In this document: one piece after another, positions 1 to 10,061 of the stretch
Layout: each line of letters opens with the position of its first letter
Position numbering within the stretch: the first letter of the stretch is position 1
NCBI GenBank assembly: GCA_905182175.1
Contig: CAJJAT010000014.1
Location: 1-64,000, forward strand
Length of the DNA: 64,000 bases
Direction: 5' to 3'
Source: Flavobacteriales bacterium UBA1494
Lineage (GTDB): Bacteria > Bacteroidota > Bacteroidia > Flavobacteriales_E > Vicingaceae
Position numbers and translations under genes: made by a program
The notes under the pieces: model-generated
What the model was told of the DNA's origin: nothing
Databases searched by the model: none
Seen by the model: only the letters and a program-made list of their open reading frames with translations

Positions 1-1388
1 GAAGTCTCTAAATACAAATACATACCACCTACCGTGTTAGGTGTTGTGTTGTCATAAAATGGTCCTGTACCAGTAGAGTTTTCATTCGCTCCAGAAGCAT
101 CTTCTGCTTCCCACCTTGGACCAACTCCTGCTTTAGACCAACCTTCGGGTAAAGGGTTGTTCAAAGCGCCAGGAGTCCAATTTTCAAAATCTTGAGCATA
201 AGGAATACCGTAAGAGGTGTTAAACGTTTGTGGTCCTAAATAGGCAGAAACATCTCCTGCCCCGCAATTCGAACGCACATAAACATCGTACGTAGTTCCT
301 TGAGAAAGACCACTAATTGTAAAATTAGCAGTAGGAGAAGAACCAGCGGTTCCAGTTCCGGGTGCAAATCCAAGTAATCCTACCTCATATTCTACCGTTC
401 CTGCACCACCAATTGCATTTACATCAACAGTTGTTAACGTAACGTTTGAAAGTGCTATAGAAGTTGGAGCAGCTGCAGATACCAAATTCACTATCATCGT
501 ATCATTCAAATTCGAAGTATCAGCAACTCCATTCGGCATAGAAGTCCATGCTTTTAATGTATTTGACCCTGCATTAAAAGTAGCAGAACCTAAGGCAATA
601 GAAGCAATATTTGGTAATGTACCACCTAACGTATCTAACATGTTAGTATAATAAATGGTTGGTTGAGCCGTTCCATTTAATTCCCAATTCACCCGAACTG
701 AATCCAATTGATTCACACCTGAATTCCGAATGGTTACAATTGCATTGTTTAAACCAGCACAAAAAACGTATGGCGAATCAACAGATGCTAAAGCAGCGTC
801 ATCCGGCCCAGTTAATGGGGTGTAAACCAACTTAAACCTAACGTTGTCATTTCCACACAAAGTTGGATTTACATTAGCTGTTGGAGTGAAATCAAAATCA
901 ATGATTTGATTTGCAGCCCAAGAAGATAAAGTTGCAACAGGAATTACAAAAGATACCGAATCAAGATTAGGGAAACACTGCTGAGTTGCAGGTGGAGTAA
1001 ATCCAATTAAAACAGAGTTCTCATCGAAGATGTCAGCATTTTCTAAATTCCCAGCGCCACCATCAAAGTCACCTTGGTAATAAACAGTAAGCACTCCATC
1101 AGTTGCTGGAGGAGTAACTCCGGTAGTAAAGCTAACTGCCAAATTTGTTCCGGCACCTGCTGGTAATGGAGTCAAAGGTGTAATTAGCACAGTATTCTGC
1201 GCATTCCCAGCCATAATTAACGACATAGAAAAGACGACAAACATAGCCAACCTTTTAAAACTCCTCAATATTGAATTGTCGAACCCAGTGTTTATTCCAA
1301 ATCGATTTTTGGAATTTAATTTAGCTTGAGAGTCACCTGACGAACAGATACCTTCAGCAGGAGAAAAGAGCAAGTTAAGTTTCTTCAT
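1..1388 (-). CDS. Secreted surface protein with FnIII and MAM-like domains (C-terminus outside window)
   Basis: The frame is open from an ATG at 1388 down to base 1, so the gene continues beyond the window. The predicted N-terminus has a long polar stretch and then a hydrophobic segment ending in a typical signal cleavage context (MAGNAQ, about residues 58-63). An internal ATG at 1244 begins directly at that signal peptide and is an alternative start. The mature part is Thr/Pro/Gly-rich: a region with cysteines (about 70-200), a CARDB/FnIII-like stretch, a fibronectin type III domain (near 320-400, ending in a GTTYDVYVRSNC-like strand), and then what looks like the start of a MAM-type domain (PYAQDFENW). 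This architecture is usual for Bacteroidota proteins exported by the type IX system, but the sorting domain lies outside the window and is not seen. Role is probably adhesion or a cell-surface enzyme; the catalytic part, if any, is not visible. Confidence 0.75.
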   Translation of the reverse strand, partial: MKKLNLLFSPAEGICSSGDSQAKLNSKNRFGINTGFDNSILRSFKRLAMFVVFSMSLIMAGNAQNTVLITPLTPLPAGAGTNLAVSFTTGVTPPATDGVLTVYYQGDFDGGAGNLENADIFDENSVLIGFTPPATQQCFPNLDSVSFVIPVATLSSWAANQIIDFDFTPTANVNPTLCGNDNVRFKLVYTPLTGPDDAALASVDSPYVFCAGLNNAIVTIRNSGVNQLDSVRVNWELNGTAQPTIYYTNMLDTLGGTLPNIASIALGSATFNAGSNTLKAWTSMPNGVADTSNLNDTMIVNLVSAAAPTSIALSNVTLTTVDVNAIGGAGTVEYEVGLLGFAPGTGTAGSSPTANFTISGLSQGTTYDVYVRSNCGAGDVSAYLGPQTFNTSYGIPYAQDFENWTPGALNNPLPEGWSKAGVGPRWEAEDASGANENSTGTGPFYDNTTPNTVGGMYLYLET

Positions 1389-1523
1389 ATAATAAAAATT
1401 TTGATTAAAAAATATATTTACAACCGATGAAATTAAACATAATTGTTGTTAAATTGTAAATTTTTTAATAAAAAAAGGTCAACAAATAAATTTATTGCCC
1501 TTTTTTTCGTGTAAACTAAATCA

Positions 1524-2846
1524 TTAGCTCTTCAAAACTTTTCGAACAGTTGTTTCTTTGTCTGTTTCAATCTTTATGAAGTATACTCCTTTCGGAAATT
1601 TACCCACATCAATTTACTGATTTAATTGCACAAAGGTCGACGCTTCAAAAGATTCTACCATCCTGCCTTCAGCAGATAGTAAGAAAATTGAACGATTGTA
1701 AATTTCAACAGAACTTTGGCTGATCGTTAACACATCTGAAACTGGGTTAGGGAAAATCTCTAACGTTCCCAATTGGTCACTTTCTTGCAATCCAACCGCA
1801 CAGTCATCTAAATTTGATGAATATGTCAGTCAAAGTAGTGTCATCAAACACACAACCAAAATTGGTTGAAACATCTACATAAAGTTTATAATAACTGCAT
1901 CCTCTTGTTACGTCCATTCTCAATAGATCAACCGCAAATGATTGAGTGTTTACAGTGTCACGTCCAATCTGAGGATTTCCATTTTGATTTGCAAAATTAA
2001 AGCCCTATGAATAGGCCTCTTGTCTTACAGGAATGCCATTCGCATCAAGTGGTCCATTGTCTACTGTAAACACATCTCCTTGGTTCAATGTTGAACTAGT
2101 ATTAACTTTAAAAGTTGCATTTAAACCACTTCCAGCTTGAGCAATCATCACTACATCACCGTCTTTATAATTAAGTCCTAGTTTTGAAACTTCAAAGCTT
2201 ATTACAGCTCCAGATTTAGCCTGAACTGATGTTATATTTACGTCTAAGCCTGTTCTAATTCCGGTTACAGCTGAAGTTGTTACTCCACTTGCTAAATAGA
2301 ACCCGATTCTCCCATTTACTATGGTACCTTCAGGATCACAATAAAAAACCCTATCAGTAGGGAACGAACCTACCTTTGGTGCTATGTGAATTGTTCGAAT
2401 ATCAGGCATTTTCTGTATTGACGTACAAAATAAACCTGATGGTAAAATGTTCGGTATATCAATCAATGTTTCTACATAGAAGTTATCCGTTTCAGTCAAT
2501 CTGGTTTTCAATGGAAAATCTAATGATACATCTTGAGGCAACCTAAATTTACCTTCGATATCAAGTGCCGTATGGTTTGTGTAATAATTTACACTTGTAA
2601 TATTAAATTGAACTTAAACCTTTACCGTGTCCTGAGTTCGATCATTTTCACAACGTTATCCTCCAAAAGTCAACGCTCTGTAAGATTTTATCACCTCAAT
2701 TCTTACTGAGTCACTTGTCTCATTTATTCCTTCTAATGTAAAAAGCTGAACACATGTTCGGGCTCTGAAATCAGAAGTTGAATCTAGCAAAAGAGAACGA
2801 AAGGAGCCGATCGCTTACCGTAAAAGTTATCAAATCCTGAATGCAC
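1524..2846 (-). pseudogene. Decayed T9SS-secreted protein gene, 5' truncated
   Basis: Reading the minus strand from the stop of the neighbouring gene gives one long protein-like frame broken many times: a frameshift near 2,780-2,800, in-frame TAA at 2656-2658 and 2614-2616, TAG at 2005-2007, a frameshift just after the TGA at 1804-1806, and TAA at 1614-1616, before a normal end at 1524. The longest open piece is 2005-2541. The last 90 or so codons (from NLDDCAVG) are a clear type A T9SS sorting domain: a FPNPVSD motif followed by GKFPKGVYFIKI and a basic end. No start codon or signal peptide survives; the 5' end abuts the stop codon at 2849. The in-frame stops can each be explained by a C-to-T change in a Gln codon. 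The gene is dead unless these are sequencing errors. The original function is not recognised. Confidence 0.8.
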
Positions 2847-2848
2847 CT

Positions 2849-4552
2849 CTAGTTCTTTACCAATTTAAATGTTTTTCGCTCTGCCCCGTTTAAAAGAAGT
2901 TCAATAATGTAAACCCCATTTTCTTCTTCAACAGGTACTTCAATTAATTGCACAGTGAAATACTTCTCCTCTTGCCTCAGTCTTCCCTGTGTATCATAAA
3001 TTTTCATCTCAATAAATTTATACTCTCTCCCAAAATCGATTCTAACCCAATCGTTAATGGGATTAGGATATACAGTTACATTTCTTTCCATTTCCTCACT
3101 TAACTCTACTATAGCTACTACAGGGGAAGGCGCATGCTTGTGAATAAAAGCATCAGATTGCCCAATTGCAAGCCTATTATTGGCGACTAAAGATGGATCA
3201 AAATCTACTGCTCCCTCAAAACTCCCTACTGTATAAACATTGTCCTGCTGGTCAACATAAATACGATTCGCTGTACTTATCATATTTCCTGTAAACTGCT
3301 GCACCCAAAAAAGGGAACCTAAGGTATCTAGTTGATAAACGTAATGATCATAATTACCTTGTGCTACCAAATTAAGTGTACTGGAAGTGTCTGGATCAAA
3401 ATCTACCGTATCCCTAAAATTACCTGTTACATATACCTTGTGTTGATGATCTATTGCAATATCTAAAACCCGATCATCTCCACTCCCTCCTATTTTGTTT
3501 ACCCACATGTAATTGCCTAACGAGCTCAATTTAAGAATAAACCCATCCATACTATCCGCTACAAGTTGACTAATGCCAGTACCGGGATTAAAGTCGCAAC
3601 TCCCTTCAAAAGCTCCTGCTAAATATATGTTCCCAGCATCGTCTATTTCCAAAGCAAGAATTTCATCTGACATCGTTCCACCTACTTTTTTCACCCAAAT
3701 AACAGATAGGTTACTGTCTACCTTCAGGATAAAGGCATCTGAAGACCCTGAAGAGCTTAGCGTATCGTTGCTGTTTGTTGAATTAAAATCTACCTGTAAC
3801 TCAAAACTGCCGCTTACCAATAAATTTCCTTGGTTATCAATTTTCAAGTCCGTACAAAAATCTACCCCTATATCTCCACAAGAGTAGACAGTTTTAAAGT
3901 TTCCTGCATGATCTAGTTTTAATATAAAAGCATCTTGTACCGAAGATCCACTAATTTGATGCGTTGTAATTCCCGGGTCAAAGTCCACAACACCTTCGAA
4001 ACTTCCAGCAACGAAAACATTCGAATCTTGATCAACGACTATACTTGATGCATAGTCAATCCCAGAGCCTCCAATGCCTTTTGCCCATATGAAATTACCC
4101 CAATTGTCATATTTTGCTACAAAAATATCTCCTTGAGCATTTGTTGAAATAAGGTCAACGTTATTTGAGGTTGCATCGAAATCTGCAGTATCTAAAAATG
4201 AGCCTGTAATGTAAAAATTATCTTGGGCATCTGTTGCAATGTCTCTAACGTGAATACTCCCGTTTCCTCCAATGTGCCGCAACCAAATTAATTGTCCACT
4301 AGCACTTTGCTTTGTAATGAAACAATCTCCCCTCCATGGCAAAAGTACATAACTGTTACCTCCCCAAGTAAAAGTGACTGTATCCTTTATAACTCCCGCA
4401 GTAATAATATCTCCTGAATGGTCTTCCGTAATTGCCGTTACTTGGTCTTTTGCAACAGAGCCAAAATTAAGTAACCACGAATTTGATTGCGCATTTAATT
4501 GCAAACAACATAATAATCCGAAAACGAGAAGTAAAATAGGTAGTTTATTCAT
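2849..4552 (-). CDS. SBBP-type beta-propeller repeat protein with T9SS C-terminal sorting domain
   Basis: 567 residues. Residues 1-21 form a signal peptide (hydrophobic LLLVFGLLCC, cleavage after NAQ). The body (about 25-480) is built of repeated units of roughly 50-60 residues with the pattern D-x-x-GN-hydrophobic-x-x-x-G-x-F-x-x-x-x-DFDP, typical of the SBBP (seven-bladed beta-propeller) family of secreted proteins. The final 80 residues carry a T9SS type A sorting domain: VYPNPINDW near 495, then IYDTQGR and a lysine-ended tail. It should therefore be exported through the outer membrane and attached or released at the surface. The ligand is unknown. A TACTTTTA element just upstream resembles a -7 box. 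It lies alone, between gapA and the decayed T9SS gene. Confidence 0.85.
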   Translation of the reverse strand: MNKLPILLLVFGLLCCLQLNAQSNSWLLNFGSVAKDQVTAITEDHSGDIITAGVIKDTVTFTWGGNSYVLLPWRGDCFITKQSASGQLIWLRHIGGNGSIHVRDIATDAQDNFYITGSFLDTADFDATSNNVDLISTNAQGDIFVAKYDNWGNFIWAKGIGGSGIDYASSIVVDQDSNVFVAGSFEGVVDFDPGITTHQISGSSVQDAFILKLDHAGNFKTVYSCGDIGVDFCTDLKIDNQGNLLVSGSFELQVDFNSTNSNDTLSSSGSSDAFILKVDSNLSVIWVKKVGGTMSDEILALEIDDAGNIYLAGAFEGSCDFNPGTGISQLVADSMDGFILKLSSLGNYMWVNKIGGSGDDRVLDIAIDHQHKVYVTGNFRDTVDFDPDTSSTLNLVAQGNYDHYVYQLDTLGSLFWVQQFTGNMISTANRIYVDQQDNVYTVGSFEGAVDFDPSLVANNRLAIGQSDAFIHKHAPSPVVAIVELSEEMERNVTVYPNPINDWVRIDFGREYKFIEMKIYDTQGRLRQEEKYFTVQLIEVPVEEENGVYIIELLLNGAERKTFKLVKN

Positions 4553-4582
4553 TCATCGTAAAAGTAATTCAAAATTATAGCT

Positions 4583-5578
<996 letters not shown>

Positions 5579-5660
5579 TTATTTAAAGTACAAAATTAAG
5601 CTTTGAGCATTTATCACTGTAATATTTTCAACTAACTATTTCTGTCAAAAAGTTTATGGC

Positions 5661-5690
5661 ACAAAAAAAGGAGTTGCAAAGCAACTCCTT
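5661..5690 (-). terminator. Intrinsic terminator of rpmH
   Basis: A perfect 10-bp inverted repeat (AAGGAGTTGC, loop AAA, GCAACTCCTT) at 5668-5690. On the minus strand it is followed by a run of seven T, which places it at the 3' end of the rpmH transcript. Confidence 0.9.
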
Positions 5691-5716
5691 CCTTAAATTT
5701 TATGTAACGTATCTTA

Positions 5717-5869
5717 CTATGATCTTGATTCAGCCGAAACAGTTAAAGCTTTTCTACCTTTCGCTCTTCTTCTAGCTAAAATTTTTCTACCGTTAGCAGA
5801 AGCCATTCTAGTTCTAAATCCGTGCTTATTTCTTCTCTTTCTTTTCGAAGGTTGGTATGTTCTTTTCAT
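5717..5869 (-). CDS. rpmH: 50S ribosomal protein bL34
   Basis: 50 residues, very basic, beginning [19 protein letters not shown], the hallmark of bL34, which binds 23S rRNA in the large subunit. The core [23 protein letters not shown] is intact; the tail ([10 protein letters not shown]) is slightly longer than in enterobacteria. ATG at 5869, TAG stop. In many bacteria rpmH sits with rnpA and dnaA near the origin; here neither is present, and gapA lies downstream behind the terminator at 5661-5690. Confidence 0.97.
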   Translation of the reverse strand: MKRTYQPSKRKRRNKHGFRTRMASANGRKILARRRAKGRKALTVSAESRS

Positions 5870-5977
5870 CGATGTTTCTTTATTCGTTTAAAACGGGTGG
5901 CAAAAGTATGAATTTTTAATCATTCTCCAAACTTCACATAGTATTTTTTTTTACTCCGTTCGGGTACTATGATTGGT

Positions 5978-5985
5978 TACTTTTG
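5978..5985 (+). promoter_or_regulatory. -7 promoter box (TACTTTTG) of the ABC exporter gene
   Basis: Exact match to the Bacteroidota -7 consensus TAnnTTTG, 15 bp before the ATG at 6001. The TTG that could be read as an upstream in-frame start lies inside this box (5983-5985), so it would not be in the transcript. No clear -33 TTG at the expected spacing. Confidence 0.55.
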
Positions 5986-6000
5986 CACAAAAAATATTCC

Positions 6001-7791
6001 ATGGCAAAGTTCGGAAGAAGAAGTCAAAAAGGCAGCGATGAACCGAAAAAAAAGATAACAAAAGAAGCTTTAAGTAAGTCTCTTCGTCTTTTTAAATACG
6101 TGAAGCCAAATGCAGGGATCTTTGCAGTTGGCCTTATCTTTCTTTTGTTAAGCAGTTTAGCATCTATGGTTTTTCCTTATTTCACAGGTCAATTAGTTGA
6201 TGCAGCTAAATCTGACCTAGTAGGAGATATTAATAAAATCGCTTTAATTTTACTGGGAGTCTTCTTTTTAAATGCTGTTTTCTCCTTCTTTAGAATTTAT
6301 CTTTTCGCTATTGTTACGCAGAAAACGTTAGCAGCTCTGCGCCAAGACACGTACAATCATTTGATAAAACTTAAAATGGCGTTTTACAGTGAGCGAAGAG
6401 TTGGAGAATTAACAAGTAGGATTTCGTCAGATATTTCCCTGCTTCAAGAAACACTAACAACGACCATTGCTGAATTTTTACGTCAAATTTTAGTGATTAT
6501 TATTGGCATTGGGTTACTTACTTTTATTTCAGGCAAACTGACCTTATTAATGTTGGCATTAGTTCCTGTTGTAATTGTTATTGCAATTATTTTCGGGAAA
6601 AAAATAAAAGGCCTTTCAAAAGAAGCGCAAGATAAAATAGCTGATTCAAATGTAATTGTAGAAGAAACGTTACAAGGAATCGCTACGGTTAAGGCTTTTG
6701 TAAATGAAGCTTTCGAATACCTGCGATACAAGAAGAAAACAGACGATGTAATTGCCATTTCACTGAAGGCTGCAATTTGGAGAGGCGCTTTCGCTTCCTT
6801 CATTATCTTTTGCCTTTTCGGCTCTATAGTAGCTGTAATATGGTACGGTGTAATTTTGGTGCAAGAAGATGCATTAAGTGTAGGTGATTTATTTACTTTT
6901 ATTTTATACTCCGTTTTTGTAGGAGCTAGCTTGGGGGGTATTGCCGACCTTTATTCTCAATTACAAAAAGCGATTGGAGCTACTGAAAATCTAATGGAAA
7001 TTTTAGACGAGGAGCAAGAATCTTCTCAAGATGCTCAAAAAGAAAACATCGAAGTACAATCAGGAGCAATAGAATTTGACAACATTTCATTCTCGTATCC
7101 GAATAGAAGTGATGTTTCTGTTTTAAACAACCTTAGCTTTAGTATTGAAAGTGGACAGCAAGTCGCATTAGTGGGTCCTTCAGGAGCAGGAAAAACAACT
7201 ATTACCGCACTACTTTTGAAGTTTTACGAAGCAACTTCCGGCAACATTAAAGTAGATGGTAAAAACATCGATGATTACAAACTTGAAAAATTGCGTTCTT
7301 CTATGGCCATTGTGCCTCAAGATGTGGTTCTTTTCGGAGGAACGATTTACGAAAACATATTGTACGGCGACCCCAATGCCAGCAAAGAAGAAGTTAGAGC
7401 TGCTGCCAAAAAAGCAAACGCTTTAGAATTTGTTGAAGAATTTCCAGAACAATTTGAAACTTTGGTTGGAGAACGTGGAGTTCAACTTTCAGGTGGTCAG
7501 CGACAAAGAATTGCAATTGCCAGAGCGATTTTAAAAAATCCTAAGATTTTAATTTTAGATGAAGCTACAAGTGCATTGGATTCTAAATCGGAGAATTTAG
7601 TACAAGAAGCGTTAGATGCGTTAATGAAAGGCAGAACGTCACTCGTTATAGCGCACAGACTTTCTACCATTAAAAAGGCAGACAAAATTGTAGTTTTAAA
7701 AGATGGCTCTCTAGCGGAAAGTGGAACTCACGATGAGTTGATTTTAAAAGATGGCGGATTGTATCGAGATTTAAAAACCTTGCAGGTGTAA
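6001..7791 (+). CDS. ABC exporter, fused permease/ATPase (MsbA/BmrA-like)
   Basis: 596 residues from the ATG at 6001; a longer frame opens with TTG at 5983 but that codon lies in the promoter box. Residues 35-320 are a six-helix exporter membrane domain (FAVGLIFLLLSSLASMVFPY is the first helix). The ATPase domain follows: Walker A GPSGAGKT at about 392-399, Q-loop VPQD, signature LSGGQ near 496, Walker B ILILDEATSALD near 519, and the H-loop AHRLST. It is a half transporter that should act as a homodimer in the inner membrane, exporting lipid or a hydrophobic compound. MsbA-type lipid A flipping is possible but not provable here. No partner gene is adjacent. Confidence 0.92.
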   Translation: MAKFGRRSQKGSDEPKKKITKEALSKSLRLFKYVKPNAGIFAVGLIFLLLSSLASMVFPYFTGQLVDAAKSDLVGDINKIALILLGVFFLNAVFSFFRIYLFAIVTQKTLAALRQDTYNHLIKLKMAFYSERRVGELTSRISSDISLLQETLTTTIAEFLRQILVIIIGIGLLTFISGKLTLLMLALVPVVIVIAIIFGKKIKGLSKEAQDKIADSNVIVEETLQGIATVKAFVNEAFEYLRYKKKTDDVIAISLKAAIWRGAFASFIIFCLFGSIVAVIWYGVILVQEDALSVGDLFTFILYSVFVGASLGGIADLYSQLQKAIGATENLMEILDEEQESSQDAQKENIEVQSGAIEFDNISFSYPNRSDVSVLNNLSFSIESGQQVALVGPSGAGKTTITALLLKFYEATSGNIKVDGKNIDDYKLEKLRSSMAIVPQDVVLFGGTIYENILYGDPNASKEEVRAAAKKANALEFVEEFPEQFETLVGERGVQLSGGQRQRIAIARAILKNPKILILDEATSALDSKSENLVQEALDALMKGRTSLVIAHRLSTIKKADKIVVLKDGSLAESGTHDELILKDGGLYRDLKTLQV

Positions 7792-7919
7792 TTGTTGAAT
7801 TGTTAGTTTTTATTTGAATATTTCAACAGATCTGATTTTAATTTCGCAAACAATATAGTAACACCGTACGTCAAGTCAACATACTTCATGTTAAAAATTG
7901 ATGATTGAAAATTAAAAAC

Positions 7920-8489
7920 CTAAACCCCCAACCTTTTCACCACCAAACTCTCCACTTTTTGAAACATGGTCTGTGGCGTATATGTTCTCCAATTTAGGTC
8001 TTCTAAATCACCACCGGCTACTATGTAGTAATCTATGTTCGCTTCTTGAAAGTCAGCCATTACGTGCTCTCTAAAATTTACAAAAGCAATCCAACCATCT
8101 TCCACATCATCGAACCATTCTTCATAGTAAGAATCGTCTGACGAATGATAATTCAGAACATTCTCGCCAACCATTATAAATTTGTTGATGCCAGCATCAA
8201 CCAATTCATCAATGATATTCCTTTTTAGAAACATTATGTCGTTGTGCAACAAATCGTTCCACTCCCCTATCATTTCTATCGTAGCAAAACCCTCGTCATA
8301 ATCAACATATAAAATCTTTATGTACAGCGTTGGAGACTCAATTTCATCCCATTGTGGGTGAATTACGTGATCATAGATCGCATGAGTGAATTCGAATTCG
8401 TTGTAAATCCGACCGAAAAATGGAGAATTTTTATCTTCTGAAGCGATATAGTGATCTCTCCAACGGTAATGTGGTTCAATTGCATGCAT
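7920..8489 (-). CDS. Conserved hypothetical protein next to murQ
   Basis: 189 residues, acidic, with many Tyr/Trp/Asp (SSDDSYYEEWFDDVEDGW). No signal peptide or membrane helix, so probably cytosolic. I recall related proteins of the same length beside murQ in other Flavobacteriales, with the same MH-IEP-Y-WR start and the HPQWDEI and LIGEWND blocks, but I know no function. ATG at 8489. It is separated from murQ by about 130 bp containing a 14-bp tandem repeat, so it may or may not be cotranscribed. Confidence 0.8.
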   Translation of the reverse strand: MHAIEPHYRWRDHYIASEDKNSPFFGRIYNEFEFTHAIYDHVIHPQWDEIESPTLYIKILYVDYDEGFATIEMIGEWNDLLHNDIMFLKRNIIDELVDAGINKFIMVGENVLNYHSSDDSYYEEWFDDVEDGWIAFVNFREHVMADFQEANIDYYIVAGGDLEDLNWRTYTPQTMFQKVESLVVKRLGV

Positions 8490-8543
8490 GAATTAAGAAA
8501 CGGATAGTGATTGGAAAATGTTTTGAAGTTTGTACAATTACAA

Positions 8544-8599
8544 ATGGAGAATGTGGAATGGAGAATGTGGAATGGAGAATGTGGAATGGAGAATGTCGG
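8544..8599. repeat. Tandem repeat, four 14-bp units
   Basis: Four head-to-tail copies of ATGGAGAATGTGGA (8544, 8558, 8572, 8586); the first three are identical and the last ends CGG. It lies in the gap between murQ and the 189-aa gene. Small overlapping open frames across it are probably fortuitous. Confidence 0.9.
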
Positions 8600-8618
8600 A
8601 TGAGAAGCGGAGTTTATT

Positions 8619-9422
8619 CTAAAAATTAGAAATAGCATTTCGAACACTGCCGTACTTTTCTAATAGCTCCCTAGCCTCTTCGTAGCTTATTTTTAATTCA
8701 GAAACAATCATTTGAACGCCCCTTTTAACCAACTTGTTATTTGTTAGCTGCATGTCAACCATCCGATTTCCTTTTACTCTTCCTAAGCGAACCATAACCG
8801 CTGTAGAAATCATATTCAATACTAACTTCTGAGCTGTGCCTGCTTTCATTCTAGTACTACCGGTCACAAATTCCGGACCCACAACAACCTCGATTGGATA
8901 ATCGACTGAAGCAGCCAAGGGAGATTCATCGTTGCAAACAATACAAGCGGTAGCAATATTATTGTCTTTGCACTTCTCCATAGCTCCAATTACATATGGT
9001 GTTGTTCCTGAAGCTGCAATTCCTATTACAAAATCTAATTCCGTAACGTTATACTCTATCAAATCCTTCCAACCTTGCTCTTGATCATCTTCCGCATATT
9101 CTACTGCTTTTCGGATGGCTAAATCCCCTCCTGCAATAAGTCCAATAACCAAATCAAAGCTTACCCCAAAAGTTGGCGGACATTCTGAAGCGTCAATCAC
9201 TCCTAAGCGGCCACTAGTGCCTGCACCCATATAAAACAAACGACCTCCATCTTGTAACCTTTTTACAATTAAAGGAATAATAGCCGAGATCTGAGGAATT
9301 ACCTTTTCGATCGCGTAAGCAACAATCTTATCCTCTTTATTAATGTTTGTCAATATTTCTTCTACACTCATCTTTTCTAGATTGTTGTGCTTGCTTTCCG
9401 ACTCGGTGGTTGGTTTATTCAT
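8619..9422 (-). CDS. murQ: N-acetylmuramic acid 6-phosphate etherase
   Basis: 267 residues, the short form typical of Bacteroidota (E. coli MurQ is about 298). It cleaves the D-lactyl ether of MurNAc-6-phosphate to GlcNAc-6-phosphate, recycling cell-wall sugar in the cytosol. The SIS-fold signature is clear: YMGAGTSGRLGVIDASECPPTFG (about 64-86), then AGGD, the catalytic-region ESPLA, and GPEFVTGSTRMKAGTAQK. The ATG at 9422 keeps the family N-terminus (TTESESKHNNLEKMS). No murP or anmK is adjacent. Just upstream is a dead hydrolase gene, whose stop at 9427 nearly touches this start, suggesting a former operon. Confidence 0.96.
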   Translation of the reverse strand: MNKPTTESESKHNNLEKMSVEEILTNINKEDKIVAYAIEKVIPQISAIIPLIVKRLQDGGRLFYMGAGTSGRLGVIDASECPPTFGVSFDLVIGLIAGGDLAIRKAVEYAEDDQEQGWKDLIEYNVTELDFVIGIAASGTTPYVIGAMEKCKDNNIATACIVCNDESPLAASVDYPIEVVVGPEFVTGSTRMKAGTAQKLVLNMISTAVMVRLGRVKGNRMVDMQLTNNKLVKRGVQMIVSELKISYEEARELLEKYGSVRNAISNF

Positions 9423-9426
9423 GCTT

Positions 9427-10053
9427 TTACGCTAATTCTTTGTTTATTATTTTACTGATAGCGATTGCTTCATCTGCAATCATAAAATGCCCTCCATTCG
9501 TAATTCTGTACTCCCCATTGTTGGGCCATATTGGAAACAATCTATCTTTGGCTCCATGAATACGAATTGCATCCATTTTTATTGAGCTAGACTGCCAAGT
9601 TAATGTTTTATCTAAAGACCATTTCACAGAGCTTTCATCAGTCTCTCCAAAAATATCGTCCAATAGCAAAGAGTTTGTGCCAAACACTCTTTTAGCCAAC
9701 CAAAAAGGCAGTTTAAAACCGAAGCTAGGAATCAGCTTAATTAATTTCAATCTTCCAACTAATCGATAGATTGGCAGTAACTCCAATTGGTCTTGAATTG
9801 TTGAAATTAGAATGAGCTTTTGGGACTTTATAAATTTTCACAACCCTTGCGCAACAAGGCCACGGAAACTAACTCCTAATAAAGCAAATTGCTTGCTTGT
9901 GTCAATTTGGTTCTGCAATCGTGGAACGTAAGAGGAGCGCTATTCGCCAGGCTCATTTTTAATCCATGTAACGGGAAAGAATTCATGTGTACGTATTATG
10001 TATTTAGAACCCATCTCATCAGCACCCAAACCGCCTATTCCATCTACTTTCAC
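9427..10053 (-). pseudogene. Alpha/beta-hydrolase gene inactivated by two in-frame stops
   Basis: A single minus-strand frame of 209 codons from a GTG at 10053 to 9427 reads as a short alpha/beta-hydrolase of a Bacteroidota family (about 220 residues): a start like GLGADE, then QNQIDTSKQFALLGVSF (nucleophile elbow), LILISTI, YRLVGRLKLIKLIP, and a C-terminal acid/histidine part (IHGAKDRLFP, NGGHFM). It is interrupted by TAG at 9940-9942 and TGA at 9838-9840. The elbow reads G-V-S-F-R, losing the second Gly of GxSxG. Only 9427-9837 is still open (up to 137 codons), without the catalytic Ser. It starts 8 bp after the aminopeptidase stop and ends just before murQ. Decay or two sequencing errors are the options; decay is more likely given the elbow change. 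Confidence 0.8.
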
Positions 10054-10061
10054 TCAACCAT

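Noticed and set aside
1524-2846. Reassignment of TAA/TAG to glutamine
   Set aside because: The stops in this gene fit Gln, but intact genes around it end in TAA or TAG (gldA, rpmH, cinA) and frameshifts are also present, so ordinary pseudogene decay explains it.
8544-8599. CRISPR array
   Set aside because: Units are 14 bp and contiguous, with no spacers and no cas genes nearby.
9838-9840. Selenocysteine or read-through at the TGA of the hydrolase gene
   Set aside because: The position is not catalytic, no SECIS-like hairpin is apparent, and a second stop (TAG) lies upstream in the same frame.
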